DNA of 64,000 nucleotides from Bog-473 sp963817735 (GTDB lineage: Bacteria > Actinomycetota > Acidimicrobiia > Acidimicrobiales > RAAP-2). Where the stretch lies: the NCBI GenBank assembly GCA_963817735.1, contig CAWFPP010000016.1, forward strand, positions 124,001 to 188,000. The letters run 5' to 3'. This document shows positions 1 to 8,637 of this stretch, piece after piece (position 1 is the first letter of the stretch; every line of letters starts with the position of its first letter). The translations under genes and the position numbers were made by a program. The notes under the pieces were generated by a model. The model did not search any database and was not told the DNA's origin. It was given only the letters and a program-made list of their open reading frames with translations.

Positions 1-741
1 TCGAGTCAACTCGTCACTTCGGTGAACCAGTGCAACGGAATCGCGACGGGCGGTGGAAGCAACGTGTACTGCAACGTCACAGTCACCAACGACGTTCCGG
101 TCGGAACGTCGACCTCGGACGTCACGGTCGACCAGTGCATCGGATCGGCCACCGGCGGGGGCGACACTGAGGTATGCAATCCGACGGGCAGTACGACCAA
201 TGCCACGGTCACGCAATGCAATGGTTCGGCGACCGGCGGCGGAACCATCGTCTCAATATCGGCGGTGGATTGCACAATCACAGGTGCTGCCTCACCGCTG
301 CCCGTAACCATCAACCAGTGCAATGGCAGCGCGACCGGCGGCGGTAGTGCCGTGACCTGCATGGCCACGGAGGAGAACGACTTCGTGGCCGCGCCGACAC
401 TACCTACCACTACCACTACCACTACCACTACCACTACCACTACCACCTCGCCTCCTGGGTCTGGCATCGCGCCAGGTGCGGGCGGCGCTTCTGGATCGAC
501 TGGGCTCACCGGCTCGTCCCCGGGGGGTGGGGGCTCGACTGGCGCGCCGACAGTCGCGGCGACGTTGGGTGCCATACCCTCCGGCGGAGCACAGACCGGA
601 TTCGGCGGAGCATCGCACTCTCGCGACAGCAGCCTCTTGTTCGCATCGATGCTCGCATTTGTCGGGGCGGGACTGGCGTTGACTCTTGCCTTCCTCCGCC
701 GCCGGACCATCTCCCGTCAAAGTGCCCATGACACGCCATGA
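1..741 (+). CDS. Cys-repeat surface protein, C-terminal part (5' end outside window)
   Basis: The frame is open to the left edge, so only the last ~246 residues are seen; the GTG at 22 is probably internal. Four repeats carry QC(N/I)GxATGGG, spaced 27-35 residues apart, each with a second Cys (three of four as C-x12-C), which suggests one disulfide per repeat. Then come 14 consecutive Thr, a Pro/Gly/Ser-rich linker, the motif PSGGAQTGFGG, a hydrophobic helix (LLFASMLAFVGAGLALTLAF) and a final RRR. This is the layout of a wall-anchored protein: sorting motif, membrane helix, positive tail. The motif is not LPxTG, but the next gene, overlapping by ATGA, is a sortase, so QTG is the likely cleavage signal (inference). 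I do not recognise the repeat family. Confidence 0.75.
   Translation, partial: SSQLVTSVNQCNGIATGGGSNVYCNVTVTNDVPVGTSTSDVTVDQCIGSATGGGDTEVCNPTGSTTNATVTQCNGSATGGGTIVSISAVDCTITGAASPLPVTINQCNGSATGGGSAVTCMATEENDFVAAPTLPTTTTTTTTTTTTTTSPPGSGIAPGAGGASGSTGLTGSSPGGGGSTGAPTVAATLGAIPSGGAQTGFGGASHSRDSSLLFASMLAFVGAGLALTLAFLRRRTISRQSAHDTP
402..447 (+). repeat. ACTACC hexanucleotide microsatellite coding poly-Thr
   Basis: About seven tandem ACT-ACC units encode 14 Thr in the stalk of the surface protein. Units are multiples of three bases, so slippage would change stalk length without breaking the frame. Confidence 0.9.
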
Positions 742-1418
742 CGCCGAATGTTTGGAATGAGCGTCTTCGCCACTCCATAGGTAGGTGGGGGCTGGTGGCT
801 GGCGCGCTAGTGCTGGTCGGATCTGGATGCACCGTCCTCGGTCTGCAAGAGCACCAGCATCCTTTGGCCGGGCCGGCGCCATCCCTGAGGGTGCCCAGAG
901 CCGTGAAGCCCAAGGTCGAACTATCGAAGAGCGCAATTTTCGCCACCGCCAGATCCACACCCGTCGAGCTGAAGATCCCCGCTCTCTCGCTGGCAGTCTC
1001 GTTGTCGACTCTCGGACTCAACGCCGATGGCACGGTGCAAGTGCCGACCGACGTACAGCAGCCTGGCTGGTATGGCTTGGGGCCATCCCCAGGCGAGATT
1101 GGCTCAGCGGTGATCTTGGGGCACGTTGACTCCCAAGAAGGTCCCGCCGTGTTCTTCGATCTGCGGTCCCTCACGTTCGGAGACATCGTGGATGTGACCT
1201 TGGCCGACGGAGTCATTGCTCAGTTCGAAGTCACCTCGGCGGCGATGTACCTCAAGACAGACTTCCCGGATCAGCTGGTCTATGCATCGCACGGTTACAG
1301 CGCTTTGCAGTTGGTCACCTGCGGGGGGGACTTTGACGCGCAGACGGGCCACTACCTCTCAAACACCGTCGTCTATACATCCCTCGTGGCTCTCATTCCG
1401 CCTGGCACCGCCTCATAG
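738..1418 (+). CDS. Class F-like sortase
   Basis: Encodes 226 residues. The N-terminus has a hydrophobic signal/anchor (LVAGALVLVGSGC). The C-terminal half is a sortase barrel with the catalytic His in VILGHVDS and the catalytic Cys in LVTCGG, followed by FDAQTGHY. This TCGG.FD...GHY pattern is typical of actinobacterial class F (housekeeping-like) sortases. The usual catalytic Arg is not obvious at the end of the last strand (HYLSNTVVYT), so the third active-site residue needs an alignment. The start codon overlaps the stop of the upstream surface protein (ATGA), implying translational coupling and pointing to that protein as its substrate. It should act at the outer face of the membrane, joining the substrate to the wall. 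Confidence 0.85.
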   Translation: MTPNVWNERLRHSIGRWGLVAGALVLVGSGCTVLGLQEHQHPLAGPAPSLRVPRAVKPKVELSKSAIFATARSTPVELKIPALSLAVSLSTLGLNADGTVQVPTDVQQPGWYGLGPSPGEIGSAVILGHVDSQEGPAVFFDLRSLTFGDIVDVTLADGVIAQFEVTSAAMYLKTDFPDQLVYASHGYSALQLVTCGGDFDAQTGHYLSNTVVYTSLVALIPPGTAS

Positions 1419-1581
1419 TGCGCGTCAAGGAGTTAAGAGAAGCAACATCGACCTCGCTCTCCCGTTGTCACTCGGTCCACTCTCATTCGGGAACGCTGTG
1501 ACCAGGTCGCTCAGGAATGACCGAGCTGCCTTAGCTATCAAGGATGACTGAGATGGTGGCGATCACGGCACACAGTGGTGG

Positions 1582-3390
1582 CTAATTGCCCTCGCCCCAG
1601 CTGTTCAGTTGACGCAACAAGGCTGTCTTCTTGCGCTGATGACCTGACATGCGGCGCAGAATGCCATCGAGGACGACGATGGCCATATCGAGGTGAGGCC
1701 CCTTGTTCAGCATCACGCACTCGGCACGTTGCGCCATGGCTGCGTCTGTCACCTCGGCGCGGGAGGGATTGCCAGTGCGAGCTAGGTGATCGAGCACCTC
1801 CGTCGCCCAGATCACAGGCAGGTGCGCGGCCTCGCACAACCACAGGATCTCTTCTTGGAGCTCCGCCAACCGCTCGTATCCGACCTCGACGGCGAGATCG
1901 CCGCGGGCAATCATCACGCCAACGCGCGGCGACCGCATGGCGTGCAAGAGGATCTCGGGCAACCGGGCGAAGGCTGCAGCGGTTTCGATCTTCAGAATGA
2001 GGGCGCAGTCCTCCGCCCCAACTCGACAGAGATATTGCCGCACGAGGTCGACATCGCGCTCATGACGGAGAAACGAGACGGCGATCATGTCCGCATAAGC
2101 AGCGGCGACTCGGAGAAGCGGCAAATCGGCGTCCGTCACGGCGTCCACGGGAAGACTGCTTTCGGGAAGGTTGATACCCTTCTCTGCGCGTAGTTTTGTT
2201 CCGTGCGCAGCCGCGCGCTCGATTCGGATGAGGATCTCGCCAGGGTCAACGCTCTCGATGACGCCAATCAGCTTGCCGTCGTCGAGGACGACCTGCTGGC
2301 CTGGTTCTGCAACAGCGAATGCCGCAGACAACGTACAGCCAATGCGTGCCACCCCGGGCTGGCCGTGTCGCCATGGTTCCGCCGCCTCCAACGACTTGGT
2401 CAGTCGCAGGCGGTCGCCAACACATAACAGATGGTGTTGAGGAACAGGAGGAAGGGATCCCACGGTCGTCGACCAAGCGTCGCAACTGAGAGTGGAGCCC
2501 GTCTCGATGTAGGTCGTGTCCCAGGCCAGCGCGGTCGCCTGACCCCGGTCGCATTGGACAATGTCGAGGCACCGGTGCGAGCCCCTGGTATCGACGAGTT
2601 CGACCACGTCCCCCGGTTCGCGGCGGGCCAACCATGCAGGGTCGACAGAAAGGGCGGACGAAGCCTCGCTCGTAATCACCGGGGATCCGACGAGCCTCAC
2701 TTGTGCGGGCACGACGGCTACCCCCCGCAGGTCCCGTTGAGGGTGCAGACGGACCACCTGCGGGCCCTCGACCAGGGGTCCGGTGCGCATCTTGGGGCCA
2801 GGCAGGTCCATAGAGATCCGGCACGGTCGAGCGACCTCGTCCGACGCCCTCCGAACGTTGCAGGACATGCGCGCCCACGCTTCAGGGCCATCATGGGCGC
2901 CGTTGATCCGGGCGACATCCATCCCCAACGTGAGCAGCCGGTGAACAAATTCGTAGTTCGTGGCGGCTTCACTCGGAAGCGTCACCATGACTCGTGGAAC
3001 CCTCCCGAGGGGCCGGGGCCCGAACAGAGCGTCGGTATTGCGGTCGAGCGCGTCTCGTCCGGCCTCAAAACTGAGTGACGAGGGCACGGGCACGCTGGTC
3101 GTTGTATCGAGAACCGCGCGCACGCTTTCGACGGTGGCCAGGACGTGTGGCTCGCAGCGGCCCAAAGACGACAAACCAAGCTGGCCGAGCTTCCGCTGCA
3201 GGGACCGCTCGTCGCTCTGACGGAGCGCTAGGTAATGAGTGAGGTTCACGGCATCCGCCCGATGCTCCGGCTGGACCAAAGTGATGTCATCGGCATGGCT
3301 CGATTCCAGCCTCGACATCGCGCTCTCGAGCGTCGCGAGATCAGCGACGAGAGTCTTGCGTTCTGCGTCCAGCGATGGACCTGTCGTCAC
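1582..3390 (-). CDS. pyk: Pyruvate kinase with N-terminal extension, no C-terminal domain
   Basis: 602 residues from GTG 3390, whose GTG overlaps the TGA of the truncated dehydrogenase (GTGA). The N-terminal ~110 residues contain LTHYLALRQ and LGLSSLGRCEPHVLA, a block found in the long, plant-like bacterial pyruvate kinases. The catalytic barrel follows: PRVMVTLPSEAATNYEFV, MDVARINGAHDG, DLPGPKMRTG, the B domain, then LKIETAAAF (K and E for Mg/phosphoryl transfer) and GDLAVEVGYERL. The chain ends shortly after ATEVLDHL...AEVTDAAMAQRAE, so the allosteric C-terminal domain of standard pyruvate kinases is absent, as usual for this subfamily. The frame is open up to 3720, but that upstream part overlaps the dehydrogenase fragment and reads as non-coding, so I start at 3390. 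It converts phosphoenolpyruvate and ADP to pyruvate and ATP in the cytosol. Confidence 0.85.
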   Translation of the reverse strand: MTTGPSLDAERKTLVADLATLESAMSRLESSHADDITLVQPEHRADAVNLTHYLALRQSDERSLQRKLGQLGLSSLGRCEPHVLATVESVRAVLDTTTSVPVPSSLSFEAGRDALDRNTDALFGPRPLGRVPRVMVTLPSEAATNYEFVHRLLTLGMDVARINGAHDGPEAWARMSCNVRRASDEVARPCRISMDLPGPKMRTGPLVEGPQVVRLHPQRDLRGVAVVPAQVRLVGSPVITSEASSALSVDPAWLARREPGDVVELVDTRGSHRCLDIVQCDRGQATALAWDTTYIETGSTLSCDAWSTTVGSLPPVPQHHLLCVGDRLRLTKSLEAAEPWRHGQPGVARIGCTLSAAFAVAEPGQQVVLDDGKLIGVIESVDPGEILIRIERAAAHGTKLRAEKGINLPESSLPVDAVTDADLPLLRVAAAYADMIAVSFLRHERDVDLVRQYLCRVGAEDCALILKIETAAAFARLPEILLHAMRSPRVGVMIARGDLAVEVGYERLAELQEEILWLCEAAHLPVIWATEVLDHLARTGNPSRAEVTDAAMAQRAECVMLNKGPHLDMAIVVLDGILRRMSGHQRKKTALLRQLNSWGEGN

Positions 3391-3671
3391 TTTCCGCAGC
3401 CCCAGGGCCCGTACAGCGCGACAGGTTGGCCCACCTCCAGGCCGGTGACGTCTGAACCGAGTGCATCGACCCAGCCGACGTTCTCGTGTCCGAGGGTGAA
3501 CTGAGGACAGGGCAGCATGCCCCCTTCGTATTCGTGCATTAGACGGAGATCCGAAAGACACGCACCCGGATCCCCGACTCGAACGACCATCTGGACCAGG
3601 CCAGGTACTCGGTCGTCCACCTCCATCAAGACCGGATCGGCCTTCCACTCTCTGAGTCGCAGCGCACTCAT
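3387..3671 (-). pseudogene. Truncated zinc-type alcohol dehydrogenase (5' fragment)
   Basis: ATG 3671 follows an AAGGGAGA ribosome site. The ~94-residue product matches the N-terminal GroES-like part of NAD(P)-dependent alcohol dehydrogenases: PGACLSDLRLMHEYEGG, GHENVGWVDALG, DVTGLEVGQPVALYGPWGCGK, then TGA. In the family GCGK is followed by Cys and the structural-zinc CxxC motifs. Here the stop replaces that Cys and the following codons do not resemble the family, so the whole Rossmann domain is gone. The stop overlaps the GTG of pyruvate kinase. A deletion probably joined the two genes, leaving the dehydrogenase start region as the leader of pyk. A short peptide may still be made. Confidence 0.75.
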
Positions 3672-3757
3672 CAGGTCGGTCTCCCTTTTGGCAAGCAAAG
3701 CCTTGACTGCGGATTTCCACCGGACCGATTTCATCGCCAGGATCACCACGCGGCTGA

Positions 3758-3901
3758 TCAGATCGTGCGGTGAACCTTGCCAGCCCGTTGCAGCGTCGGG
3801 TCGAAGACCACCTCGCTCAGGACGGGAGGAAGCAGGTAAGACGGCAGCCTCTCCGGGTAGAGCCCCCGCCGCCTACTCGACCAACGCTTCGTAGACCTCA
3901 T
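3758..3901 (-). CDS. Small basic hypothetical protein
   Basis: 47 residues starting MRSTKRWSSRRRGLYPE and ending RAGKVHRTI. An AAAGGGG ribosome site lies about 6 bases before ATG 3901. It is the first possible gene of the minus-strand run leading into the dehydrogenase fragment and pyruvate kinase. No family recognised; it could also be a gene remnant. Confidence 0.35.
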   Translation of the reverse strand: MRSTKRWSSRRRGLYPERLPSYLLPPVLSEVVFDPTLQRAGKVHRTI

Positions 3902-4357
3902 CGTTTCCCCTTTCGCCGCTTACGACTGACGACGAGGACCAGTTTGCGCCCACGGGCCACGGCAGAGGCAGGGACCAAGGTCACAAACATCGTCGGCTCG
4001 GCAAGGTGAGGGATTTGATCCATGAGGCCCTAGCCACTCCCCTGGCTTGCCGTTCCGTCCGCCAGATTTCACTTCATTCTCCACCCAGTCCGTCGCTGGA
4101 TACCATGAGTTCACAGAATCTGATGACTCGCGCCGCCGGAGCTGAAGATGGTCCAGAGTTGGGACGTTGGTCACGACAGCGAAGGACCTTTGACCCTGAC
4201 GACGAGCTGTGCAGGGACATTCACTATGAGTGATGAGTTGTCGCGTTGTTAACTTGGGCGGTGGCACGGTGGGAACGTTGACCGCCAATCGCTTGCGGGG
4301 CGCGGGGTATCCAACAGCGTGGAAACGGTTCGGCGGCGCGCTGACGAAGGAAACGAT
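3902..4357. other. Intergenic region without recognised gene
   Basis: Divergent spacer between the pyruvate kinase run and the flavoprotein gene. Open frames here have no recognisable domain or ribosome site. Promoters for both directions must lie here, but I see no clear -35/-10 pair. Confidence 0.5.
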
Positions 4358-6028
4358 GTGACGACGCGGCGGGTGGTAATCGTGGGTGGCGTGGCCGGCG
4401 GCATGTCAACCGCAACCAGATTGCGTCGCCTCGACGAGTCAGCAGCGATAACCGTCTTCGAGCGCTCAGGCCACGTCTCATATGCCAACTGCGGCCTGCC
4501 GTATTTCGTCGGAGGGGTCATCGAAGACGAGGATGACCTGCTGCTTCAGACGCCTGCGAGCCTCTTTGAGAGATTCCGCCTCGATGTGCGGGTCCAAACC
4601 GAGGTTGTGGCAATTGATGCCGGGTCGCGTGAGATCACGGTCCGCTCGACACAGGACGGAACCACTTCCCGAATCCCATATGACAAGCTCGTTCTGAGTC
4701 CCGGTGCGGCACCGGTGCGTCCTCTTATACCGGGTTTCGACAGAGTTCACAGTTTCCGAACGGTCGAGGATGCCGAGCGGTTAGTGGACGACGTGACGGA
4801 TGGCCCGCGGACTGCCGTGGTGATTGGAGCGGGGTTCGTCGGACTCGAGACGGCCGAGAACCTGGCTCGCCGCGGGATCGCCGTGACGATCGTCGAAGCG
4901 GCCACGCAAGTACTGCCTCCGCTCGACCCCGAGCTGGCTGTTCTCGTTGCCGCCGAGCTCGTCAGCCACGGTATTGCCGTCGAGACGGGGGTCGCCGTGG
5001 CCGAAGTGAACGAGCGGGGCGTTGTCCTGGCCGACGGTCGCGAGATCGCTGGCACGCTGGTGGTCGGGGCCATCGGGGTGCGGCCTGACACCGAGCTTGC
5101 CAAGATGGCCGGCCTTGCCCTTGGCCCAAACGGAGGGGTCGCCGTCGATGACAATGGCCGGACGAGTGACCGTGACATCTACGCCGTCGGCGATGCCGTG
5201 GAGAAACATGACTCGATCGGCGACAGCTCGTCGCTCATCGCTTTGGCCAACATCGCCAATCGTCAGGGGCGGAGGGTGGCCGACGACATATGTGGCCTTA
5301 GGGTTCGCCCAACCCATTCCCTCGGCACGGCGATCGTCAAGGTTTTTGGGGTGGCCGCCGCAATGACCGGGTGGAACGAAGGGCGTCTTCGAGCGGCCGG
5401 GAGACCGTTTCGAGCTATCCATTCTCACCCAATGAGCCATGCCGGCTACTACCCGGGCGCTGAGCCGATGTCTCTCAAGCTCCTGTTCGACCCCGACGAC
5501 GGCACCATCCTCGGGGCACAGGCCGTCGGCGGTGCCGGGGTCGACAAACGGATTGACGTCCTTGCCACGGCGATGGCGGCGGGCCTGCGCGCGGATGCGC
5601 TGGCTGACCTCGAATTGGCGTATGCCCCGCCCTTCTCGTCGGCTAAAGATCCGGTCAACATGCTCGGGTACATGGCCGAGAACGTCCTTTCCGGAGAGTG
5701 CGACGTCGTGGAGCCCGACGAGCTCGATGACGTTCTAGCCATGAGCTGGACCCTTATCGATGTCCGCACTCCCACCGAGCATGCCAAGGGGTCGATCCCC
5801 CACAGCATCAACCTTCCGCTCGACTCGCTACGTGAAGACATTGCAGGCGTCGGCGATGGGCCATTTGTGGTGTATTGCGAGGTCGGTCAGCGCGGCCATA
5901 CGGCGACGGCGCTGCTGCACGAGCTCGGATTGAAGGCCCGCAACCTCGATGGGGGCTATCGGACGTGGCTCGCCGCCGACGCGGCCCGCGCTATGGACCC
6001 GCTCCGACTGATCACGCTCGCGAAATAG
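4358..6028 (+). CDS. CoA-disulfide reductase-like flavoprotein fused to rhodanese
   Basis: 556 residues from GTG 4358, five bases after GAAGGAAA; an upstream in-frame GTG at 4319 lacks such a site. The N-terminal FAD motif is VVIVGGVAGGMSTA. The CoADR-type active Cys is near residue 45 in SYANCGLPYFVGG. A second dinucleotide fold is GAGFVGLETAENL, and the FAD-contacting YAVGDAVE follows. Residues ~460-556 form a rhodanese domain with LIDVRTPTEHAKGSIP and the active loop YCEVGQRGH. CoADR-rhodanese proteins reduce CoA disulfides or per/polysulfides with NAD(P)H; the rhodanese Cys supplies or accepts sulfane sulfur. A role in thiol redox balance or sulfur detoxification is likely. It is a single-gene unit ending ~120 bp before the first tRNA fragment. 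Confidence 0.85.
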   Translation: MTTRRVVIVGGVAGGMSTATRLRRLDESAAITVFERSGHVSYANCGLPYFVGGVIEDEDDLLLQTPASLFERFRLDVRVQTEVVAIDAGSREITVRSTQDGTTSRIPYDKLVLSPGAAPVRPLIPGFDRVHSFRTVEDAERLVDDVTDGPRTAVVIGAGFVGLETAENLARRGIAVTIVEAATQVLPPLDPELAVLVAAELVSHGIAVETGVAVAEVNERGVVLADGREIAGTLVVGAIGVRPDTELAKMAGLALGPNGGVAVDDNGRTSDRDIYAVGDAVEKHDSIGDSSSLIALANIANRQGRRVADDICGLRVRPTHSLGTAIVKVFGVAAAMTGWNEGRLRAAGRPFRAIHSHPMSHAGYYPGAEPMSLKLLFDPDDGTILGAQAVGGAGVDKRIDVLATAMAAGLRADALADLELAYAPPFSSAKDPVNMLGYMAENVLSGECDVVEPDELDDVLAMSWTLIDVRTPTEHAKGSIPHSINLPLDSLREDIAGVGDGPFVVYCEVGQRGHTATALLHELGLKARNLDGGYRTWLAADAARAMDPLRLITLAK

Positions 6029-6152
6029 GCCCACGGATCCACGCCGTCGGCGCCGTAGCATCGAGGAAGCACCCGAGATGTTCAGCCCACAGCTTCCAAC
6101 CAGACCGGATAAATTGGACCCTGCTTGAAACAGGACCCCCGACCTGGAACTT

Positions 6153-6201
6153 TGGAGCGGAAGACGGGATTCGAACCCGCGACCCTCACCTTGGCAAGGT
6201 G
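6153..6201 (-). repeat. tRNA-Gly 3' fragment 1 (att core)
   Basis: 49 bases identical to the intact tRNA-Gly at 38301-38349, from CCA through T arm to the anticodon stem, where identity stops. There is no D arm or 5' acceptor strand. It marks the left end of the cassette array. Confidence 0.9.
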
Positions 6202-6292
6202 TTTGAGATCGTCCACGCAGTCCAGGCGAGTTCTCCGAGCTCGCCTCCCGTCTTCAGAATGTCCACCGAATCCGACTGAATTCAGCCCGGTT

Positions 6293-6309
6293 GTAGAGCG
6301 GTCTACTAC
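6293..6309. repeat. att-arm palindrome 1
   Basis: GTAGAGCGGTCTACTAC, an imperfect form of the 20-bp palindrome seen best at 35399-35418. It lies 92 bp right of core 1 and 14 bp before the end of the M56 gene. Confidence 0.8.
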
Positions 6310-6322
6310 GGGATAGGGCCCT

Positions 6323-7240
6323 TCATCCCGACAGCACCACAACTGCCAGAGGCAGAACAAGAATGGCGCCGGCCAGCAGTCCAGAGGCCACGGCCGTCCT
6401 CTTGGAGTTCCGAGAAGACGAAAGCATCCGGCTGACTCTTTGGGGCACGTCCGAGCCAGCGGCCGAAAGCGCACACCGCGGGGCGCACCCAGATGCCGCC
6501 ATGTCCACGAGTGCCCGAGCGAGTGTCAGTGGGTCGTACCGGCGGGCGGAGTAGTCGTCTGCCGACATCTCGAGCAGTGTGGCGATCTCCCGGGGCGCAA
6601 GGCCAGCGTAGGGAATCCACCGGAAGAGATTCTTCAACCCGACCAACGGGAGCATCACGAGCCCGTGGCGCTCGTGGATATGACCTCGCTCATGTTCAAT
6701 GACCGCGGCAATCTCCGTTGGGCCCAAGAGTCGCAAGGTCCCTTCGCTCAACACGATCCTCGGACGGACGCCCGGAACGCAGTACGCCACCGTTCTGGAG
6801 TCCGAGATGAGATCAGTTCCTGGGTAGGTAGCCGATCGATGTCCCACGAGGTCGAGAAGGCGGCGATGTCGCGCCCTCGATCGGACAGTCCGTGTGACGA
6901 GGGCGCTGAAAATGACGACGAGCACAATGCCGAGGTCGGCCGCGAGGGTCAGGGCGAGCGCGTCATAGAGGCCTAGGCCCTGCAGCGGGCGGCCGCTGAA
7001 GAGGCTGCCGACGAGCTCTTTCATGCCGCCGGCGAAACCGACCCGATAGCGCGCCACGGCCACGGAGAGTCCTGCTCCCATGCCGGCCACGATGGCACCG
7101 AGTCCGACGCATTGCCAGCAGAGCACCGCCGCACGGGGAGCTTGCGAAACCCAGGCAGCCTGCGAGAGCCACTTCGAGAAGGGGCCGAGCAGCACAACAG
7201 AGAGAACTGCAAGAAGCCCCGCCGCAACGAAGAGGTTCAT
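6323..7240 (-). CDS. M56-family (BlaR1/MecR1-like) membrane metallopeptidase
   Basis: 305 residues with several membrane helices (residues ~1-22, 35-60, 90-115 and a last one near 285-305). A cytosolic zinc-protease loop carries HERGH (zinc motif HExxH) in VIEHERGHIHERHG and a downstream EMSADDYSA that can supply the third ligand. It lacks the penicillin-binding sensor domain of BlaR1, so the inducer is not a beta-lactam by this evidence. Known M56 partners cleave or inactivate BlaI after a signal. It overlaps blaI by ATGA and is co-transcribed with it; divergent ctaG-sco1 suggests the signal concerns copper or respiratory stress (inference). Confidence 0.85.
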   Translation of the reverse strand: MNLFVAAGLLAVLSVVLLGPFSKWLSQAAWVSQAPRAAVLCWQCVGLGAIVAGMGAGLSVAVARYRVGFAGGMKELVGSLFSGRPLQGLGLYDALALTLAADLGIVLVVIFSALVTRTVRSRARHRRLLDLVGHRSATYPGTDLISDSRTVAYCVPGVRPRIVLSEGTLRLLGPTEIAAVIEHERGHIHERHGLVMLPLVGLKNLFRWIPYAGLAPREIATLLEMSADDYSARRYDPLTLARALVDMAASGCAPRCALSAAGSDVPQRVSRMLSSSRNSKRTAVASGLLAGAILVLPLAVVVLSG

Positions 7241-7611
7241 TTGCCCTTCTCCTTGGGTCCCCCCGCAGCTTCACCGAGTGCTCGCCTCAGAATTTCCGCC
7301 TCATCGGGCGACACCGACTCGGCAAACCGGACCAGCACGGCGCTTCTGTTCGCCGTCGCTTCACCAAGGGCGTCAAGCATCAGTTCGGCTCGATAGGCCT
7401 CACGGGTGTCGGCCGCCGCGAATCGATGCGTCCGGCCGTCCGCGCTGCGCTCGACCAGGTTCTTCCGGCGCAAGCGCTCGAGGATCGTAAGGACTGTGGT
7501 GTAGGCCCTGTCCGGCAAGTGGTCCGCCACTTCCCGACCAGTCAGCGGTGCTGTCTCGGAGTCCCACAGGACGTCCATCACCCGGCGTTCCAGCTCACCC
7601 AGCCGCCTCAT
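7237..7611 (-). CDS. BlaI/MecI/CopY-family transcriptional repressor
   Basis: 124 residues. The N-terminal winged helix reads LGELERRVMDVLW, then LTGREVADHL and AYTTVLTILERLRRKNLV, the hallmark of the family; the C-terminal half is a dimerisation and cleavage region. It sits first in an operon with the M56 peptidase (ATGA overlap). Two TACTAC/GTAGTA-type dyads lie in the 110-bp gap to divergent ctaG, so it probably represses both its own operon and ctaG-sco1. CopY-type Cys metal sites are absent. Confidence 0.9.
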   Translation of the reverse strand: MRRLGELERRVMDVLWDSETAPLTGREVADHLPDRAYTTVLTILERLRRKNLVERSADGRTHRFAAADTREAYRAELMLDALGEATANRSAVLVRFAESVSPDEAEILRRALGEAAGGPKEKGK

Positions 7612-7666
7612 GGGCGTTCCTCCTGATCGGTTGCCGGCACAGCGTCCATCTTCACCGACCCCGTTC

Positions 7667-7707
7667 TACTACTACGCACCGTAGTTGTATTACTACGCTA
7701 TGTAGTA
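7667..7707. promoter_or_regulatory. Probable BlaI operators
   Basis: Two dyads: TACTACGCACCGTAGT (near 7670-7685) and TACTACGCTATGTAGTA (7691-7707). Both match the TACTAC-n-GTAGTA pattern known for BlaI-type repressors. The second lies only 15 bp before the GTG of ctaG, where a bound repressor would block transcription. Confidence 0.7.
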
Positions 7708-7722
7708 GTACCTTTTCGCCTC

Positions 7723-8637
7723 GTGATCGCCGCTCTCTACGACGAGCCTCTGCCACCTCTCGCCGGCCGCGAGTTCGTCTCGACGCAGTTCGACTTCGTC
7801 CCGGTGGCGATGATCCTGGTCGCCCTTGTTCTCTACCTCTGGGCCGTCAAGCGCAACAACGCCCTGCACCCTCGCCACCCGTGGTCTGCTGGCAAAACGA
7901 TCGCCTGGCTCGGTGCGCTCCTCACGACTGGTGTGGCCATCTTCAGCTTCGTCGGCGTCTACGACGGCGAGCTTTTCTGGGACCACATGATCCAGCACCT
8001 CATCCTGATCATGGTGGCCGCTCCCCTCTTCGCGATCGCCTCCCCCCTGGACCTGGCCTGGCGCTCGACGTCGGGCACCGCACACCTCGTCGTCACCGAG
8101 GCCTTGCGCTCGCGGGTCGCCAAGCTCTTCGGCCATCCGGTCACGGGCTTCGTCCTCTATGCCGTGATCATCCCGGTGAGCCATCTGACCAGTTGGTACA
8201 ACCTCACGCTCGAGCACGAGAGCATCCACAACGCCGAACACCTGGCGTTTCTGGTCGTCGGGTACTTGTTCTGGCGCCAGATCTTCGGAAGTGACCCGAA
8301 CAAGTACCGCCTCCATCCCGCCCTGCAGTTCTTTTACCTGTTCCTGGCCATCCCAATCGACACCTTCACCGGGCTGTCGCTGGCTGGAGCGAACAAGGAA
8401 CTCTTCCCGGCCTATTTCGCCACACATCGGACCTGGGGCCCGTCCTATGTCACGGACCTCCACGTGGGCGGCGACATCATGTGGGTCGTCGGCGACACGC
8501 TCATGCTGTGGCCGATGATCCCGGTCGCACTGCGTTGGATGCACATGGACGAGCGCAAGGCGGTCCGCGTCGACCGCCAGCTGGACGCGGAGCGGGAAGC
8601 CGGCTCGAGCCCTTCCCCCGTTTCTTCTGGGCCGTGA
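7723..8637 (+). CDS. ctaG: CtaG-type (caa3) cytochrome oxidase assembly membrane protein
   Basis: 304 residues with about seven membrane helices. The caa3_CtaG signature is clear: FWDHMIQHLILIMVAAPLFA, LYAVIIPVSHLTSWYN, HNAEHLAFLVVGYLFW and LHPALQFFYLFLA. Conserved His residues lie near the membrane faces. This family is needed for copper insertion into, or assembly of, caa3-type cytochrome c oxidase. The GTG start lies immediately after the BlaI dyads with almost no leader, and the stop overlaps the GTG of the SCO1-like gene, so the two are translated together. Confidence 0.85.
   Translation: MIAALYDEPLPPLAGREFVSTQFDFVPVAMILVALVLYLWAVKRNNALHPRHPWSAGKTIAWLGALLTTGVAIFSFVGVYDGELFWDHMIQHLILIMVAAPLFAIASPLDLAWRSTSGTAHLVVTEALRSRVAKLFGHPVTGFVLYAVIIPVSHLTSWYNLTLEHESIHNAEHLAFLVVGYLFWRQIFGSDPNKYRLHPALQFFYLFLAIPIDTFTGLSLAGANKELFPAYFATHRTWGPSYVTDLHVGGDIMWVVGDTLMLWPMIPVALRWMHMDERKAVRVDRQLDAEREAGSSPSPVSSGP

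Noticed and set aside
3387..3389. TGA as selenocysteine at the zinc Cys of the dehydrogenase
   Set aside because: Codons after the TGA do not resemble the family, and no SECIS-like hairpin is apparent.
3920..4288. 122-residue minus-strand open frame
   Set aside because: No domain, no ribosome site, and composition like random high-GC sequence.
6125..6316. Open frames reading KTGFEPATLTLARC at the tRNA fragments (also near 20332, 25768 and others)
   Set aside because: These are translations of the tRNA-Gly 3' half, a well-known source of false proteins.
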